From assembly GCA_021776735.1 (NCBI GenBank), contig JAJFFH010000060.1, positions 1 through 64,000 of the forward strand: a DNA stretch of 64,000 nt, written 5' to 3'. This DNA is from Planctomycetota bacterium (GTDB lineage: Bacteria > Planctomycetota > PLA2). This document shows positions 1-8,759 of the stretch, in pieces (the first letter of the stretch is position 1; each line of letters begins with the position of its first letter). The notes beneath the pieces are model-generated. The model did not search any database, was not told where the DNA came from, and worked only from the letters and a program-made list of their open reading frames with translations. Position numbers and translations under genes: made by a program.

Positions 1-1110
1 TCGCCGTCGCGCTCCGGGATCAGGCGAGCGCGTCGGAGGGGGGAACGCGGGCGCGTCTTCTGAGAGAATCGGTCGCGGCCTACCGACTGGCGCTTGAGGT
101 TCGGACGCGCAAGGCACTTCCGCGGGACTGGGCTGCGACCCAGAACAACCTCGCCGCCGCGCTCCGGGATCAGGCGAGCGCGTCGGAGGGCATGGCGCGG
201 GCGCGTCTTCTGAGAGAATCGGTCGCGGCCTACCGACTGGCGCTTGAGGTTCGGACGCGCAAGGCACTTCCGCAGGACTGGGCCGCGACCCAAAACAACC
301 TCGCCCTCGTACTCTCCGATCAGGCGAAGTCGTCGGAGGGCGGAACGCGGCCGCGCCTTCTGAGAGAATCGGTCGTGGCTTACCGACTGGCGCTTGAGGT
401 TCGGACGCGCAAGGCACTTCCGCAGGACTGGGCCACAACCCAAAACAACCTCGCTGCCGCGCTCCGGGATCAGGCGAGCGCGTCGGAGGGCGGAACGCGG
501 GCGCGTCTTCTGACAGAATCGGTCGCGGCCTACCGACTGGCGCTTGAGGTTCGGACGCGCGACGCGCTTCCGCAGGGTTGGGCGAAGACCCAGAACAACC
601 TCGCCCTCGCGCTCTCCGATCAGGCGGATGCGTCGGAGGGGGGAACGCGGGCGCGTCTTTTGGGAGAGTCGGTCGCAGCCTACCGGTGGGCGCTTGAGGT
701 GCATACGCGCGAGGCGTTTCCGCATGCCTGGGCGAAGACCCTGAACAATCTTGCTAACGCACTCTGGAGTCAGGCGAGCGCGTCGGAGGGCGTGGCGCGG
801 GCACGTCTTCTGGGAGAATCGGTGGCGGCCCACCGGCTGGCGCTTGAGGTTCGCACGCGCGAGGCGCTGCCGCAGGGCTGGGCGAAGACCCAGAACAACC
901 TCGCCAACGCACTCTCGGATCAGGCGGATGCGTCGGAGGGAGGCACGCGGGCGCGCCTCTTGGGCGAGGCAGTTGCGGCCTACCGGCTTGCGCTCAAGGT
1001 GTACACGCGAGAGGCGCTTCCGCAGGGCTGGGCTTGGATCCAGAACAACCTCGCTCTCGCGCTCCATGCAAAGTCCGCCGGTGCTGTGGCGGAGCAACGC
1101 CTGCTCCTGC
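1..1110 (+). repeat. Tandem 150-bp coding repeats
   Basis: The same 150-base unit recurs in register (for example the TGAGAGAATCGG segment at 61, 211 and 361). The upstream copies are almost identical and later ones drift. Such arrays change length by slippage or recombination and can collapse in assemblies. Confidence 0.9.
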
Positions 1111-1244
1111 TGAAGGAAGCGGTTGTTGCCATGCGGCGTGCATTGCAGGTGTGGACGGCGCAGGCATTGCCGGGTCGCCATGCCCTGAGGGTGAACTGGA
1201 TCAAGTCGGTGGAAGAGGACATCCGCAACCTCGAGTCTCGCTGA
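3..1244 (+). CDS. TPR-repeat protein, 5'-truncated by window edge
   Basis: The frame is open from the left edge, so the true start lies upstream; the ATG at 192 is only an internal Met. The visible 413 residues are about eight copies of a 50-residue helical repeat. Each carries a RLL-x-ES-V-AAYR-ALEV segment followed by W-A-x-T-Q-N-N-L-A, the signature of kinesin-light-chain-like TPR units often found downstream of NB-ARC, CHAT or other effector domains. The last unit is divergent and ends in a short charged tail. Such arrays are protein-protein interaction surfaces; the effector domain, if any, is outside the window. Repeats are nearly identical at DNA level, which indicates recent expansion. 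Function beyond scaffold is unknown. Confidence 0.75.
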   Translation, partial: AVALRDQASASEGGTRARLLRESVAAYRLALEVRTRKALPRDWAATQNNLAAALRDQASASEGMARARLLRESVAAYRLALEVRTRKALPQDWAATQNNLALVLSDQAKSSEGGTRPRLLRESVVAYRLALEVRTRKALPQDWATTQNNLAAALRDQASASEGGTRARLLTESVAAYRLALEVRTRDALPQGWAKTQNNLALALSDQADASEGGTRARLLGESVAAYRWALEVHTREAFPHAWAKTLNNLANALWSQASASEGVARARLLGESVAAHRLALEVRTREALPQGWAKTQNNLANALSDQADASEGGTRARLLGEAVAAYRLALKVYTREALPQGWAWIQNNLALALHAKSAGAVAEQRLLLLKEAVVAMRRALQVWTAQALPGRHALRVNWIKSVEEDIRNLESR

Positions 1245-1416
1245 GACTTGCGTCGGCGCGTTCCGATTGTTCGCGTTCGCGAAGCACGTTCACGGAGCGC
1301 TTCCCGCGGGCGTCGGGCAAGGCAAGCGCGTTCGACACCGGCGCGGCTCAACGATTCGCGGCCATGGTTCGACGCGTGGGCCCGCGTGCGGCGCAGCCGC
1401 ATCTGGGCCGTCATAG

Positions 1417-1441
1417 CGAAAAGCCGCGCAGCGGATTTTCG
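1417..1441. terminator. Bidirectional hairpin between convergent genes
   Basis: The arms CGAAAAGCCGC (1417-1427) and GCGGATTTTCG (1431-1441) pair with one G/A mismatch around a 3-base loop. A-rich and T-rich outer arms let it act on both strands. It lies between the TPR gene and the convergent peptidase and is a member of a hairpin family seen again near 26.4 and 37.7 kb. Confidence 0.6.
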
Positions 1442-1452
1442 TCGGGGGCGCC

Positions 1453-2469
1453 CTACTCCTCCGCAACCTCCCGAATCGTCGGGACGAGCCCCGCCACCAC
1501 CCGGGCCATCCGCACATAGTCGAGCTTGTCGGGGGTGTCGTCTTTGGTGTGGTAGTACGGATAACGAAACGGGGCGGTGTCGGTCACCATCAGGGCGGGC
1601 CAGCCTTGTTGCCAGAATGCCCAGTGGTCGGACCAGCCGATGCCGGGCATCACGTCGAACATCGCGATGCCGCGCGAGGGGATCGTGGCGTGCTTGCGAA
1701 AGGTCTCGACGCATTGCCGGACCAGATCGCGCGAAGCGTGGTTGCCCACGAGAGCGATGAAGTCGCCCTTGTCGCCGTAGAGGTACTTCATCGCCGTCAC
1801 GGGATACTGCTGCGAATCGGGTTCGCTGCGGAACCAGCCGATGGTTTCGAGGCTGAACATCGCCGTGATGTTGTCGCCGTGTTTTTTCCAGCGGCGGGCG
1901 AGGACCAGGCTGCCCATCTCGTCGGTCTGAAAAAACGGCGGCTCCTCATTGGCGAAGAGAACGAATCGCAGCGTGCGTGCCGTCGCCTTCTTGCGCCCGA
2001 AGTGGCGCGCAAGGGCGAGGACCGCGGCGCATCCGCTCGCGTTGTCGTTGGCGCCCGGCGTACCGAAGACGCTGTCGTAGTGGGCGCCGACCACGACGAT
2101 CTCGTCCGGCTTGCTGTGGCCCTTGCGTTCCGCGATCAGGTTGTCGGAGGATAGTCCGGCTGCCTTGTACGAATCGCGCACCGGCTTGTACCCGGCCGCG
2201 CGCAGCGCGTTCGCGAGGTAGTCGGCCGCCCGGCGAAACGCCGGCGGCGTCGCCGTGTTGCGCTCGCCGATCGTTCCGGCCAGCATGACAACATCGGCCT
2301 TCAACGCGATCGCGAGCTCGAATTGTGTGGGGGTGGGCGTCGGGAGGGGGCCCTCAAGCGACTCCCCCGGCATCCGCATGAGGGACCACCAGGCACCAAA
2401 CAAGATTCCGGCCAGAACCAGAAACAGAATGCCGAGTCTGAGGAGGCCCTTCTTGGAGATGATGCGCAC
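1453..2469 (-). CDS. M28-family metallopeptidase, membrane-anchored
   Basis: Zinc aminopeptidase of the M28 family, predicted to cleave N-terminal residues of peptides outside the cytoplasmic membrane. A single hydrophobic segment sits at residues 6-25, just after a Lys-Lys pair. Metal-ligand motifs follow in the family order: G-A-H-Y-D-S at about 129-134, N-D-N-A-S-G at about 141-146, A-N-E-E at about 173-176, and S-D-H-W near 294. I chose the GTG at 2469 because longer versions run through low-quality sequence overlapping the upstream gene; a GTG at 2493 is an alternative. No clear ribosome site is visible. It lies downstream of the TPR/Gly-rich pair on the same strand, 117 bases away. Substrate unknown. 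Confidence 0.8.
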   Translation of the reverse strand: MRIISKKGLLRLGILFLVLAGILFGAWWSLMRMPGESLEGPLPTPTPTQFELAIALKADVVMLAGTIGERNTATPPAFRRAADYLANALRAAGYKPVRDSYKAAGLSSDNLIAERKGHSKPDEIVVVGAHYDSVFGTPGANDNASGCAAVLALARHFGRKKATARTLRFVLFANEEPPFFQTDEMGSLVLARRWKKHGDNITAMFSLETIGWFRSEPDSQQYPVTAMKYLYGDKGDFIALVGNHASRDLVRQCVETFRKHATIPSRGIAMFDVMPGIGWSDHWAFWQQGWPALMVTDTAPFRYPYYHTKDDTPDKLDYVRMARVVAGLVPTIREVAEE

Positions 2470-2547
2470 GATCAAGCAAGCGTACGCTTTCACCGGAATC
2501 GGCGTGTCGATTTCGAGCGGGGCGGGCCGATGCCAGCCCCGCTGTAA

Positions 2548-2573
2548 CGAAAACCGTCGCAGCGGATCTTTCG
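2548..2573 (-). terminator. Weak CGAAA/TTTCG hairpin
   Basis: The outer arms CGAAA and TTTCG bracket a shorter CCG/CGG pairing. This is an imperfect copy of the hairpin family and follows the stop of the secreted TPR gene. Confidence 0.35.
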
Positions 2574-2585
2574 CAGTGTCTACCG

Positions 2586-4043
2586 CTACTTTTTCGTCTT
2601 GTCCAAGTCCTTGAGCCATCCCGCGACGCGAGTATCGCGGCCGCCGGCTTTCAGATACATCCGGTAAAAGCGGGCCGCGTTCTTCGCGTCGCGCAGGCCG
2701 ATTTCGTACTCGACACCCAGGGCCAGCATGACCTCGGTGTTTTCCCGGTCGAGTTCGTGCGCGTGCAGGAATGCCTTGACCGCCTCGCGGTGTTTGCGCG
2801 AATCCGCCGCGACGTGGCCGAGCCGAATCCATGCGTCCGTGTCCTCCGCAAAGCGACGGGTCGCCTCTTTGTAGACCAAGAACGCGTCCCGACCGCGGCC
2901 GCGCTTTTCAAGGATCGCGCCAAGAGCGAGCCGGTACTCGATCCGCTCCGGCTCCTTGCGGACCGCGCGCTGGTAGTAGCGCGTGGCCTCGCCGAGGTTG
3001 CCCTTGCGTTCCCGGATCGAGCCCAAGAAGAACAGGTAGACCGCGTCGTCCGGTGCCAGCCGCGTTGCCCGCTTGTACGCTTCGGCAGCCGCATCGAGAT
3101 TGCCCTGGCGCAGCGCCAGGTAGCCGACGGCCGCATGCGCGCCGGCGAGTTTCGGATCCTCCGCGAGCGCGCCTCGAAGCGACGTCCTGGCGAGTTTCCA
3201 CTCTCCGAGTTCGGTGTATGTTTCGCCGAGGAGCACGAGGAGCAGTGGGTCGTTCGGTGCCTTGCGAAGTGCGGCGCGGTAGGCGGCGAGAGCGGCGTCG
3301 CCGCGATCAAGTCCCGCGAGCACGAGGCCCTCGTGAACGAGCGCGATCGGGTCGTCGGGTGCGACCTTGCGAGCTGCGATGATCACGCGGAGGCCCTCGT
3401 TGCCCCGCCCGGCCCGGACCAGCATGTGCGCCAGCTTGTAGCGCGGCTTGAGGTAGTCCGCATCAAGCTCGATCGCGGTGCGGTAGCACTTCTCGGCTTT
3501 CTTGGTCGCGCCTTCCCGCTCGAGGACGCGGCCGAGTGCTTCGTGGGCCAGCGCGAGCTTCGGCGCGAGATCGATGGCCTTCGTGGCTTCGCGATGTGCG
3601 CGCCGCAATCGACCGACGCGCCTCAGTGCGTGGGCGTAGGCGACCCGTCCCCGGGCGAACTCCGGCGCGGCGCGAACAAGCCGCCTGGCTTCGTTGACGG
3701 CGCGTTTCCCGTCGAGCACGCGCACGAACAGGTAGGCGGCAAGGGGATCGTCGGTGTGGTCCTGCTTGCGGCTGCGATAGCGCTTGACAAGGGCGGTCGT
3801 GCGTCCGGCAGCCCTCATGACGTCCTGAAACAGGATGTGCGCGTCGAGTGAGTCCGGGTGCTTTTGCACCAAATCCGAAAGCAGGGCCAGCGCTTTCGTG
3901 CGCTGACCCGTTCGGACGTGACGCTCCGCCCGCCGCAGTCCCTTGGTGAGTTCGGAGCTTCCCGCGTCTGCGGGAAGCCCCGACATCGAGCCGAGCAGGA
4001 CGACCGCGACGAGAGCCCGGAAGGGGATATCGTCGGATCTCAT
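2586..4043 (-). CDS. Secreted TPR-repeat protein
   Basis: 485-residue protein with a Sec-type signal peptide (hydrophobic residues about 9-24, A-D-A cleavage region). It is followed by roughly a dozen tetratricopeptide repeats with the usual A-x-x-x-L-G...A-x-x-x-Y-x-x-A-x-x-x-x-P spacing, for instance the L-A-L-A-H-E-A-L-G-R unit. It therefore probably scaffolds an extracytoplasmic complex. The ATG at 4043 lies six bases after the stop of the Gly-rich gene, so the two are almost certainly co-transcribed. No catalytic domain is visible. Confidence 0.8.
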   Translation of the reverse strand: MRSDDIPFRALVAVVLLGSMSGLPADAGSSELTKGLRRAERHVRTGQRTKALALLSDLVQKHPDSLDAHILFQDVMRAAGRTTALVKRYRSRKQDHTDDPLAAYLFVRVLDGKRAVNEARRLVRAAPEFARGRVAYAHALRRVGRLRRAHREATKAIDLAPKLALAHEALGRVLEREGATKKAEKCYRTAIELDADYLKPRYKLAHMLVRAGRGNEGLRVIIAARKVAPDDPIALVHEGLVLAGLDRGDAALAAYRAALRKAPNDPLLLVLLGETYTELGEWKLARTSLRGALAEDPKLAGAHAAVGYLALRQGNLDAAAEAYKRATRLAPDDAVYLFFLGSIRERKGNLGEATRYYQRAVRKEPERIEYRLALGAILEKRGRGRDAFLVYKEATRRFAEDTDAWIRLGHVAADSRKHREAVKAFLHAHELDRENTEVMLALGVEYEIGLRDAKNAARFYRMYLKAGGRDTRVAGWLKDLDKTKK

Positions 4044-4049
4044 GGCGTC

Positions 4050-4667
4050 CTACTCTGACAAGCGATCGGCCACGCGATTGCGCAACAGGTTGAGACTCTC
4101 CGAGCGCATCAGGCTGTCGATGCGATCCCGGATGCGCTTGGCATGCTGGCGCGCCGTGGCGGAGCGGGCACTGTTGCGCCGCTGCGCCGCGTTGGGTGTG
4201 CCGCCGCGGTTTCCGCCGCCGCCCGCGCCGCCACCGTTTCCGCCACCACCGTTGCCACCACCACCGTTGCCACCACCGGCACCGCCGCCGCCGCCGCCCG
4301 GAGGGGGACCGCCGCCGCCACCAGCACCGCCGCCGCCGTTTCCACCGCCACCGTTTCCACCGCCACCGGGGGGAGGTCCGCCGCCGCCGCCGTTTCCGCC
4401 ACCACCGTTCCCGCCGCCGGCACCGCCGCCGTTCCCGCCGCCGGGTCGACCGCCACCGCCGCCAGCGCCGTTACCACCGCCTCCGGGGTTGCCGCCGCCA
4501 CCGCCGGTGTTCCCGCCGCCGCCGCCAGCCGTACCACCGCCGCCACCTCCCGTGGTGCCGTTGCCGCCGCCGCGTCCCTGGCTCAGCGCCTGGGGGGAGA
4601 TTGCGAAAAGCGCCGCCGCGAGCAGCGTCGTACTCATCGAGATGCGTCCGAGTTTCGTTAGTTTCAT
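4050..4667 (-). CDS. Secreted Gly-rich low-complexity protein
   Basis: 205 residues. The N-terminal signal peptide (start M-K-L-T-K, A-L-S-Q cleavage region near 31) is followed by about 125 residues of almost pure Gly with interspersed Asn, Ala and Pro. A basic C-terminal segment rich in Arg and Ser ends in a Leu-heptad-like helix. The start at 4667 was chosen over an upstream ATG because it begins the signal peptide and has an AAGGAA about ten bases upstream. Gly/Asn-rich secreted proteins are often structural or adhesive; that role is inference. It is the first gene of a pair with the TPR protein. Confidence 0.7.
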   Translation of the reverse strand: MKLTKLGRISMSTTLLAAALFAISPQALSQGRGGGNGTTGGGGGGTAGGGGGNTGGGGGNPGGGGNGAGGGGGRPGGGNGGGAGGGNGGGGNGGGGGPPPGGGGNGGGGNGGGGAGGGGGPPPGGGGGGAGGGNGGGGNGGGGNGGGAGGGGNRGGTPNAAQRRNSARSATARQHAKRIRDRIDSLMRSESLNLLRNRVADRLSE

Positions 4668-4812
4668 GATTGTCGTGTTCCTTCGGCGGGCTAAACGCAA
4701 GCGCGGGGCCGGTTCGGGCATGTCGTCGTAAGTAATTGGTAGATAATGGTTTGCGTTGATCAGAGGGTCCGGGGGCGCGACAATTCCGTCGGGTTCGAGC
4801 CTGGGTGATTCG

Positions 4813-6195
4813 TCACTTTCGGCGGTTTGGGTCGAGGCCGTATTTGCGCAGCTTGTAGCGCAGAACCCGCTCGGGAATCCCAAGCAGGCGCGCCGCGCGA
4901 GCCCGCACGTTGTCCGCGCGGCGCATGGCCCGGCGAATCCAGCTCTTTTCGAGCGACGCCACCGCTTCCTTCAGGGTGCGCGGAGGCGCGTCGTCCGCCA
5001 CCGCGCTGATCGCGGACGGCAGATCGGTCGGTACGATTTCGTCGCCGGCAGCCAGGATGAGTGCGCGTTCGAGCACGTGCTCCAACTCGCGGACGTTGCC
5101 CGGCCAGACGTATTGGGTCAGTGCGGCAAGGGCGCCCGTGGACAACGGCTTTCGGGCCACGCGGTTTCGGTGGGCGTGGCGCAACAACAGACGTGGGCCA
5201 AGGACGGCGATGTCTTCGGGCCGCTCGCGCAGCGGCGGGACATGCAGTTCGACGGTGCGGAGGCGGTACAGGAGATCTTCGCGGAACGTGCCCTCCTCGA
5301 CGAGCGTGTCGAGGTCGCGGTGCGTCGCCGCGAGAACGCGTACGTCGATGGACACGCTGCGACTCGTGCCGAGCGGCGTGACCTCGCGCTCTTGCAGTAC
5401 CCGCAACAGGCGCACCTGTAACGCGGGCGAGACGTCGCCAATCTCGTCGAGCAGGATCGTCCCGCCGCGCGCGGACTCGAAATGGCCGCGCCGCGCTTGC
5501 GCCGCTCCGGTGAACGCGCCCTTGGCGTGGCCGAACAGCTCGGCTTCGAGGAGTTGGTCGGGCAGCGCGGCGCAGTTGATCTTGATGAGCGGGCCGTCCG
5601 CCCGTGCACTACGCGCGTGTAACAGGTCGGCGACGACCTCCTTGCCGGTGCCGGACTCGCCCGTGATGAGCACGTTCGCCTGCGCGGGCGCGACGCGGTC
5701 GATCAGCGCGCGCAGCCGCCGCATCGCTTCACCCAGGCCTTCGAACGGATCCGCGACCGCCGCCGCCTCCCCAGACACCACCTTGGCAGGGATCGCCGTC
5801 CGTTTGCTCTTTTTGCTGTCGTTTCGGGTCGTGCGTTCCGCCGTTGCTCTTCGCAACGCCTCGTCGAGGTCGTCGAGACAGATCGGTTTTGTCAGGTAGT
5901 CGTGCGCGCCCGCGCGCATCGCGGCGACCGCGTTGTCGAGGGTTCCGAAGGCCGTGATCACGAGAAACGGAGCGGCGACACCCTGCGTCCGTGCGCGCCG
6001 GATCAGCTCGACGCCGTCGGCGCCCGGAAGACGCAGGTCGGTGAGCACGAGGTCGCTTTCGTGGTCGCGGAGCGCGCCGAGTGCTTCGTCCGCGGCACCC
6101 GCTTCGCGCACGGTGTGGCCCCGCTCGGCAAGGTACTCCGCGAGCATGTGGCGCTGCGACTCCTCGTCGTCAACCAGCAGGAGATCGAGGCTCAT
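4813..6195 (-). CDS. NtrC-family sigma-54 response regulator
   Basis: 460 residues with the full NtrC layout. The receiver domain (1-120) has acidic residues D9/D10, phospho-acceptor D53 in L-T-D-L-R-L-P-G and K103. The AAA+ sigma-54 activation domain (about 150-385) has Walker A G-E-S-G-T-G-K-E at 179-186, the sigma-54-contacting G-A-F-T-G-A at 226-231 and Walker B D-E-I-G-D. A Fis-type helix-turn-helix sits at about 420-452. Its start overlaps the kinase stop by four bases, so the two form a two-component operon. The receiver-AAA+ linker (about residues 130-136) is where a copy of the window's 12-mer repeat lies. No sigma-54 promoter was recognised nearby, so targets are unknown. Confidence 0.95.
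   Translation of the reverse strand: MSLDLLLVDDEESQRHMLAEYLAERGHTVREAGAADEALGALRDHESDLVLTDLRLPGADGVELIRRARTQGVAAPFLVITAFGTLDNAVAAMRAGAHDYLTKPICLDDLDEALRRATAERTTRNDSKKSKRTAIPAKVVSGEAAAVADPFEGLGEAMRRLRALIDRVAPAQANVLITGESGTGKEVVADLLHARSARADGPLIKINCAALPDQLLEAELFGHAKGAFTGAAQARRGHFESARGGTILLDEIGDVSPALQVRLLRVLQEREVTPLGTSRSVSIDVRVLAATHRDLDTLVEEGTFREDLLYRLRTVELHVPPLRERPEDIAVLGPRLLLRHAHRNRVARKPLSTGALAALTQYVWPGNVRELEHVLERALILAAGDEIVPTDLPSAISAVADDAPPRTLKEAVASLEKSWIRRAMRRADNVRARAARLLGIPERVLRYKLRKYGLDPNRRK
5792..5803 (-). repeat. 12-mer ACGGACGGCGAT, copy 1
   Basis: Exact copy in the receiver-AAA+ linker of the NtrC-type regulator. Confidence 0.95.
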
Positions 6196-7760
6196 GTTTC
6201 TTCCTTCGCGGGTATTCGCAGCATGAATTGGGCGCCGCCCCCCGGTCGATCTACGAGGTCGATCGTGCCGCCGTGCGCCTGGGCCGCTGAAAGCGCAAGC
6301 GAGAGGCCGAGTCCGCTGCCGCCTCGCGCGCCGGCGGCGAAGGGTTCGAAGAGCGCGCCGCGGTCTTGTGCGGATACGCCCGGGCCCTCGTCGCGCACCG
6401 ACAGCGAAACTTCGCGGCGGTCACGCTGGATGCCGAGAAAAATCGTTCCGCCGTCCGGCGAGGCGCGCACCGCGTTGCGCACGAGGTTCAGCAGCGCGCC
6501 CTTCAACAGGTCCGGGTCGCCGCGGAAGACGAGCGTGCCCGGCGCATCGACTTCGATCTTGATCTCTCGCGCGCCGGCTTCCGGGCCGACGAGATCCGCA
6601 ACGGCGCGCAGCAGGTCGCTGCCTTCGAGCCGAGACACCGTGCTGCGGTGGGGGCGGGCGTGCTGGAGCACGGCTTCGACGGTGCGGTCGAGGCGGTGTA
6701 CCTCGTCGTGAATGCGCGCCGCGAGGGCCTGGACCGGCTCGGGGACGTCGTCGCGGCGCTGCACGCGCTGGACGGCGATGCCGATGGCGTTGAGCGGGTT
6801 GCGGACCTCGTGCGCGATGTTGGCCGCCAGCCGCCCGAGGCCCGCGAGGCGTTCGTCGCGCACCAGTCGCTCCGCGAGGGCTGCCCGCGCGCGCGTCTGG
6901 GCGAAGAGTGCCCACGCGGCAAGCGACACCAGCAAGACGACGGCACCGCCGCCGATCAGTGCGGAACGGCGGCGGACGGCGAGCGCGCGCAGCATCGGGC
7001 CGCGGTCGATCCCGAGCCGCACGATCGTGGCCGTGCCGTCGCCGAGATCGATGCGTCGCTCGACCCTGTGGACGCTGTCCGGATTCTCGGGTGGCGCGGG
7101 TTCGTCGAGCCGTACATAGATGAGCCGGGTCTCCTCCTCCAGCCGTCGGCGCACTGCTTCGCGCCCGGCGGCCCGGCGTGCCTCGGCAAACACCCGCGCG
7201 TCCTCCAGCAAGACCGCCGTTCCGTCGTCGGCGAGCGGCACGGTCGCGACGAGCCACGACTGGCGCCCGGCTGCGGGCACGCTCCATTTCCGCACCGTGA
7301 TTTCGCCGGGCCGTTCGCGGACGAGCTCTCGCGCGGCGCGGACGAGTGCCAGGCCGCTCGTTTCTCCAAACTCCGTGCCGGACGACGCGATCGGATCGCC
7401 TTCATCCGCGACGAGACGCCGCGCGGCGTCGAAGATCATTACGCGGCGCAGGTTGGCGGCGTTGACGAACAGGCGGAGGAGGCGCTTTCCGGACAGCGTC
7501 TCGCGGGGCGCACCCGACAAAAATGTCGCCTTGAGGCGCAGCCCGTCCACCCGCGCGTCCTCGAGCCGCTTGAGGGCGGCCGACGATCCGCGCAGGGTGG
7601 CGGCCGTGGCTTCCGCGAGTGCGGCGCCGACGCCACGCACCTGTTCGTCCAGGTGCGCCCGCGCCGCGCGTTGGGTCCAAAGACCCTGCGCGACAAGTGC
7701 GCCGGCGACGACTGCGGCAACCAGGCCGACCCGGGGAAGGTCGCGAAATCGACCGGTCAT
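6192..7760 (-). CDS. Membrane sensor histidine kinase
   Basis: 522 residues when started at the ATG at 7760, which precedes the first membrane segment (residues about 10-28). An extracytoplasmic sensor region (about 30-265) follows, then a second membrane segment (267-286) and a dimerisation/phospho-acceptor helix with I-A-H-E-V-R-N-P-L-N (His about 317). The ATPase domain has an N box around N-L-V-R-N-A-V, D-E-G-P-G and G-S-G-L-G-L. It lacks a separate HAMP that I can identify. It is the cognate kinase for the overlapping NtrC-type regulator. Upstream extension of the frame has no supporting features. Confidence 0.93.
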   Translation of the reverse strand: MTGRFRDLPRVGLVAAVVAGALVAQGLWTQRAARAHLDEQVRGVGAALAEATAATLRGSSAALKRLEDARVDGLRLKATFLSGAPRETLSGKRLLRLFVNAANLRRVMIFDAARRLVADEGDPIASSGTEFGETSGLALVRAARELVRERPGEITVRKWSVPAAGRQSWLVATVPLADDGTAVLLEDARVFAEARRAAGREAVRRRLEEETRLIYVRLDEPAPPENPDSVHRVERRIDLGDGTATIVRLGIDRGPMLRALAVRRRSALIGGGAVVLLVSLAAWALFAQTRARAALAERLVRDERLAGLGRLAANIAHEVRNPLNAIGIAVQRVQRRDDVPEPVQALAARIHDEVHRLDRTVEAVLQHARPHRSTVSRLEGSDLLRAVADLVGPEAGAREIKIEVDAPGTLVFRGDPDLLKGALLNLVRNAVRASPDGGTIFLGIQRDRREVSLSVRDEGPGVSAQDRGALFEPFAAGARGGSGLGLSLALSAAQAHGGTIDLVDRPGGGAQFMLRIPAKEET

Positions 7761-7962
7761 CCAGTGGGAACAACCATCGCAAAAGTAGTCTAGCGTCGAA
7801 TCGCCGGGTGCAGGACGGGAGATCCTCGAAAGTGTGGGGAATGGGGGGCGGGGGGAAGGGGAGGAACCGGTAGGGCAACAAGGGCCGGTCCGGATCGGAG
7901 GTCGCGGGGGATCTGCCGGACTTACGCGGCCCGCCGGATGGTCACACCGCGCGTCGTGCCTT

Positions 7963-8019
7963 CCGATCATTGACGGTGAGGCCGATCATCGACGGTAGGG
8001 CCGATCATGGACGATATCG
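7963..8019. repeat. Three tandem 19-bp repeats
   Basis: CCGATCAT-led units start at 7963, 7982 and 8001; the first two are almost identical and the third decays. The block sits in the divergent intergenic region between the kinase gene and the gene at 8026, where iterated operator sites would be plausible. Confidence 0.75.
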
Positions 8020-8025
8020 ACGCTT

Positions 8026-8691
8026 ATGGACATCTTGCCGCCGACGAGCGGATTCTTGCCTTCACCGACTCGGGATTGGCTGGCGAGGGATCGGCGGCGG
8101 GAGCTGGCCGTCCGGCGTCGTGATGCCGAGAGCGCATCGCGGGCGTGGATACCCGGCGGCGTTGTCGGGCTGTTCCTTCTCGTGGCCAGCGTCGGTGCTG
8201 TGGCCTGGCTTACCGCGATGTCGAACGGGCACAGTCACGGCGGATTTGCACGGGCGCGCTACCGGTTTCGGTTCGTCGATACGGCAGGGCTGCCGGTGGC
8301 GGGTGTCTCGCTGCACGTGGAAGGGCCGGTCCGCCCGGCGCGCGAACGGATGGTGGACCGTGATGGGGGCCAGTGGCCGATCCACGAGGCGGGACAAAGA
8401 GGTCTGCGCACCGATGCTCGCGGCGAACTGACTGTCCATCAGCCGGAGCGGCACGCCTACCAATGGACCGTCTTCGAGGCCACGCTCTTTTCGCGCGCTC
8501 GCGAACGTCCGCGCTTCGCGTGCGTGTTCAAGAAGTCCGGCTATCGTCCGCACCGAATCCGTTTCACACGGCTCGACGAACTTGCGCGGTGGCGCATCCC
8601 GGGCGCGCCCATGCATGCTGGACCCGGCGGCTTCGACTATCCCACCATCGCGGTCGATGTCGTGCTGCAAGCGAAACAGCGCGGCCAATAA
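8026..8691 (+). CDS. Hypothetical single-pass membrane protein
   Basis: 221 residues: a basic cytoplasmic N-terminus (about 1-43), one membrane helix (about 44-64) and an extracytoplasmic region. The latter begins with a pattern (R-F-V-D-T-x-G-x-P-V-A-G-V-x-L) typical of Ig-like or carboxypeptidase-regulatory-like beta-sandwich domains. No enzyme motif is visible. It is divergent from the kinase/regulator pair, separated by tandem 19-bp repeats, which makes it a candidate target or partner of that system (inference). Family not recognised. Confidence 0.55.
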   Translation: MDILPPTSGFLPSPTRDWLARDRRRELAVRRRDAESASRAWIPGGVVGLFLLVASVGAVAWLTAMSNGHSHGGFARARYRFRFVDTAGLPVAGVSLHVEGPVRPARERMVDRDGGQWPIHEAGQRGLRTDARGELTVHQPERHAYQWTVFEATLFSRARERPRFACVFKKSGYRPHRIRFTRLDELARWRIPGAPMHAGPGGFDYPTIAVDVVLQAKQRGQ

Positions 8692-8727
8692 TATCGCCAT
8701 CCGACCCTGACGCCCGGAACGTCGCAA

Positions 8728-8739
8728 ACGGACGGCGAT
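8728..8739 (+). repeat. 12-mer ACGGACGGCGAT, copy 2
   Basis: Exact, between the convergent membrane-protein gene and the FHA-PATAN gene. Confidence 0.95.
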
Positions 8740-8759
8740 GTACGCCGCGTCGTGCGCGG

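Noticed and set aside
4109..4669. Several Ala-, Pro- or Arg-rich frames over the Gly-rich gene
   Set aside because: They are the expected alternative readings of a simple GGC/GCC repeat; only the frame with a signal peptide and ribosome site was kept.
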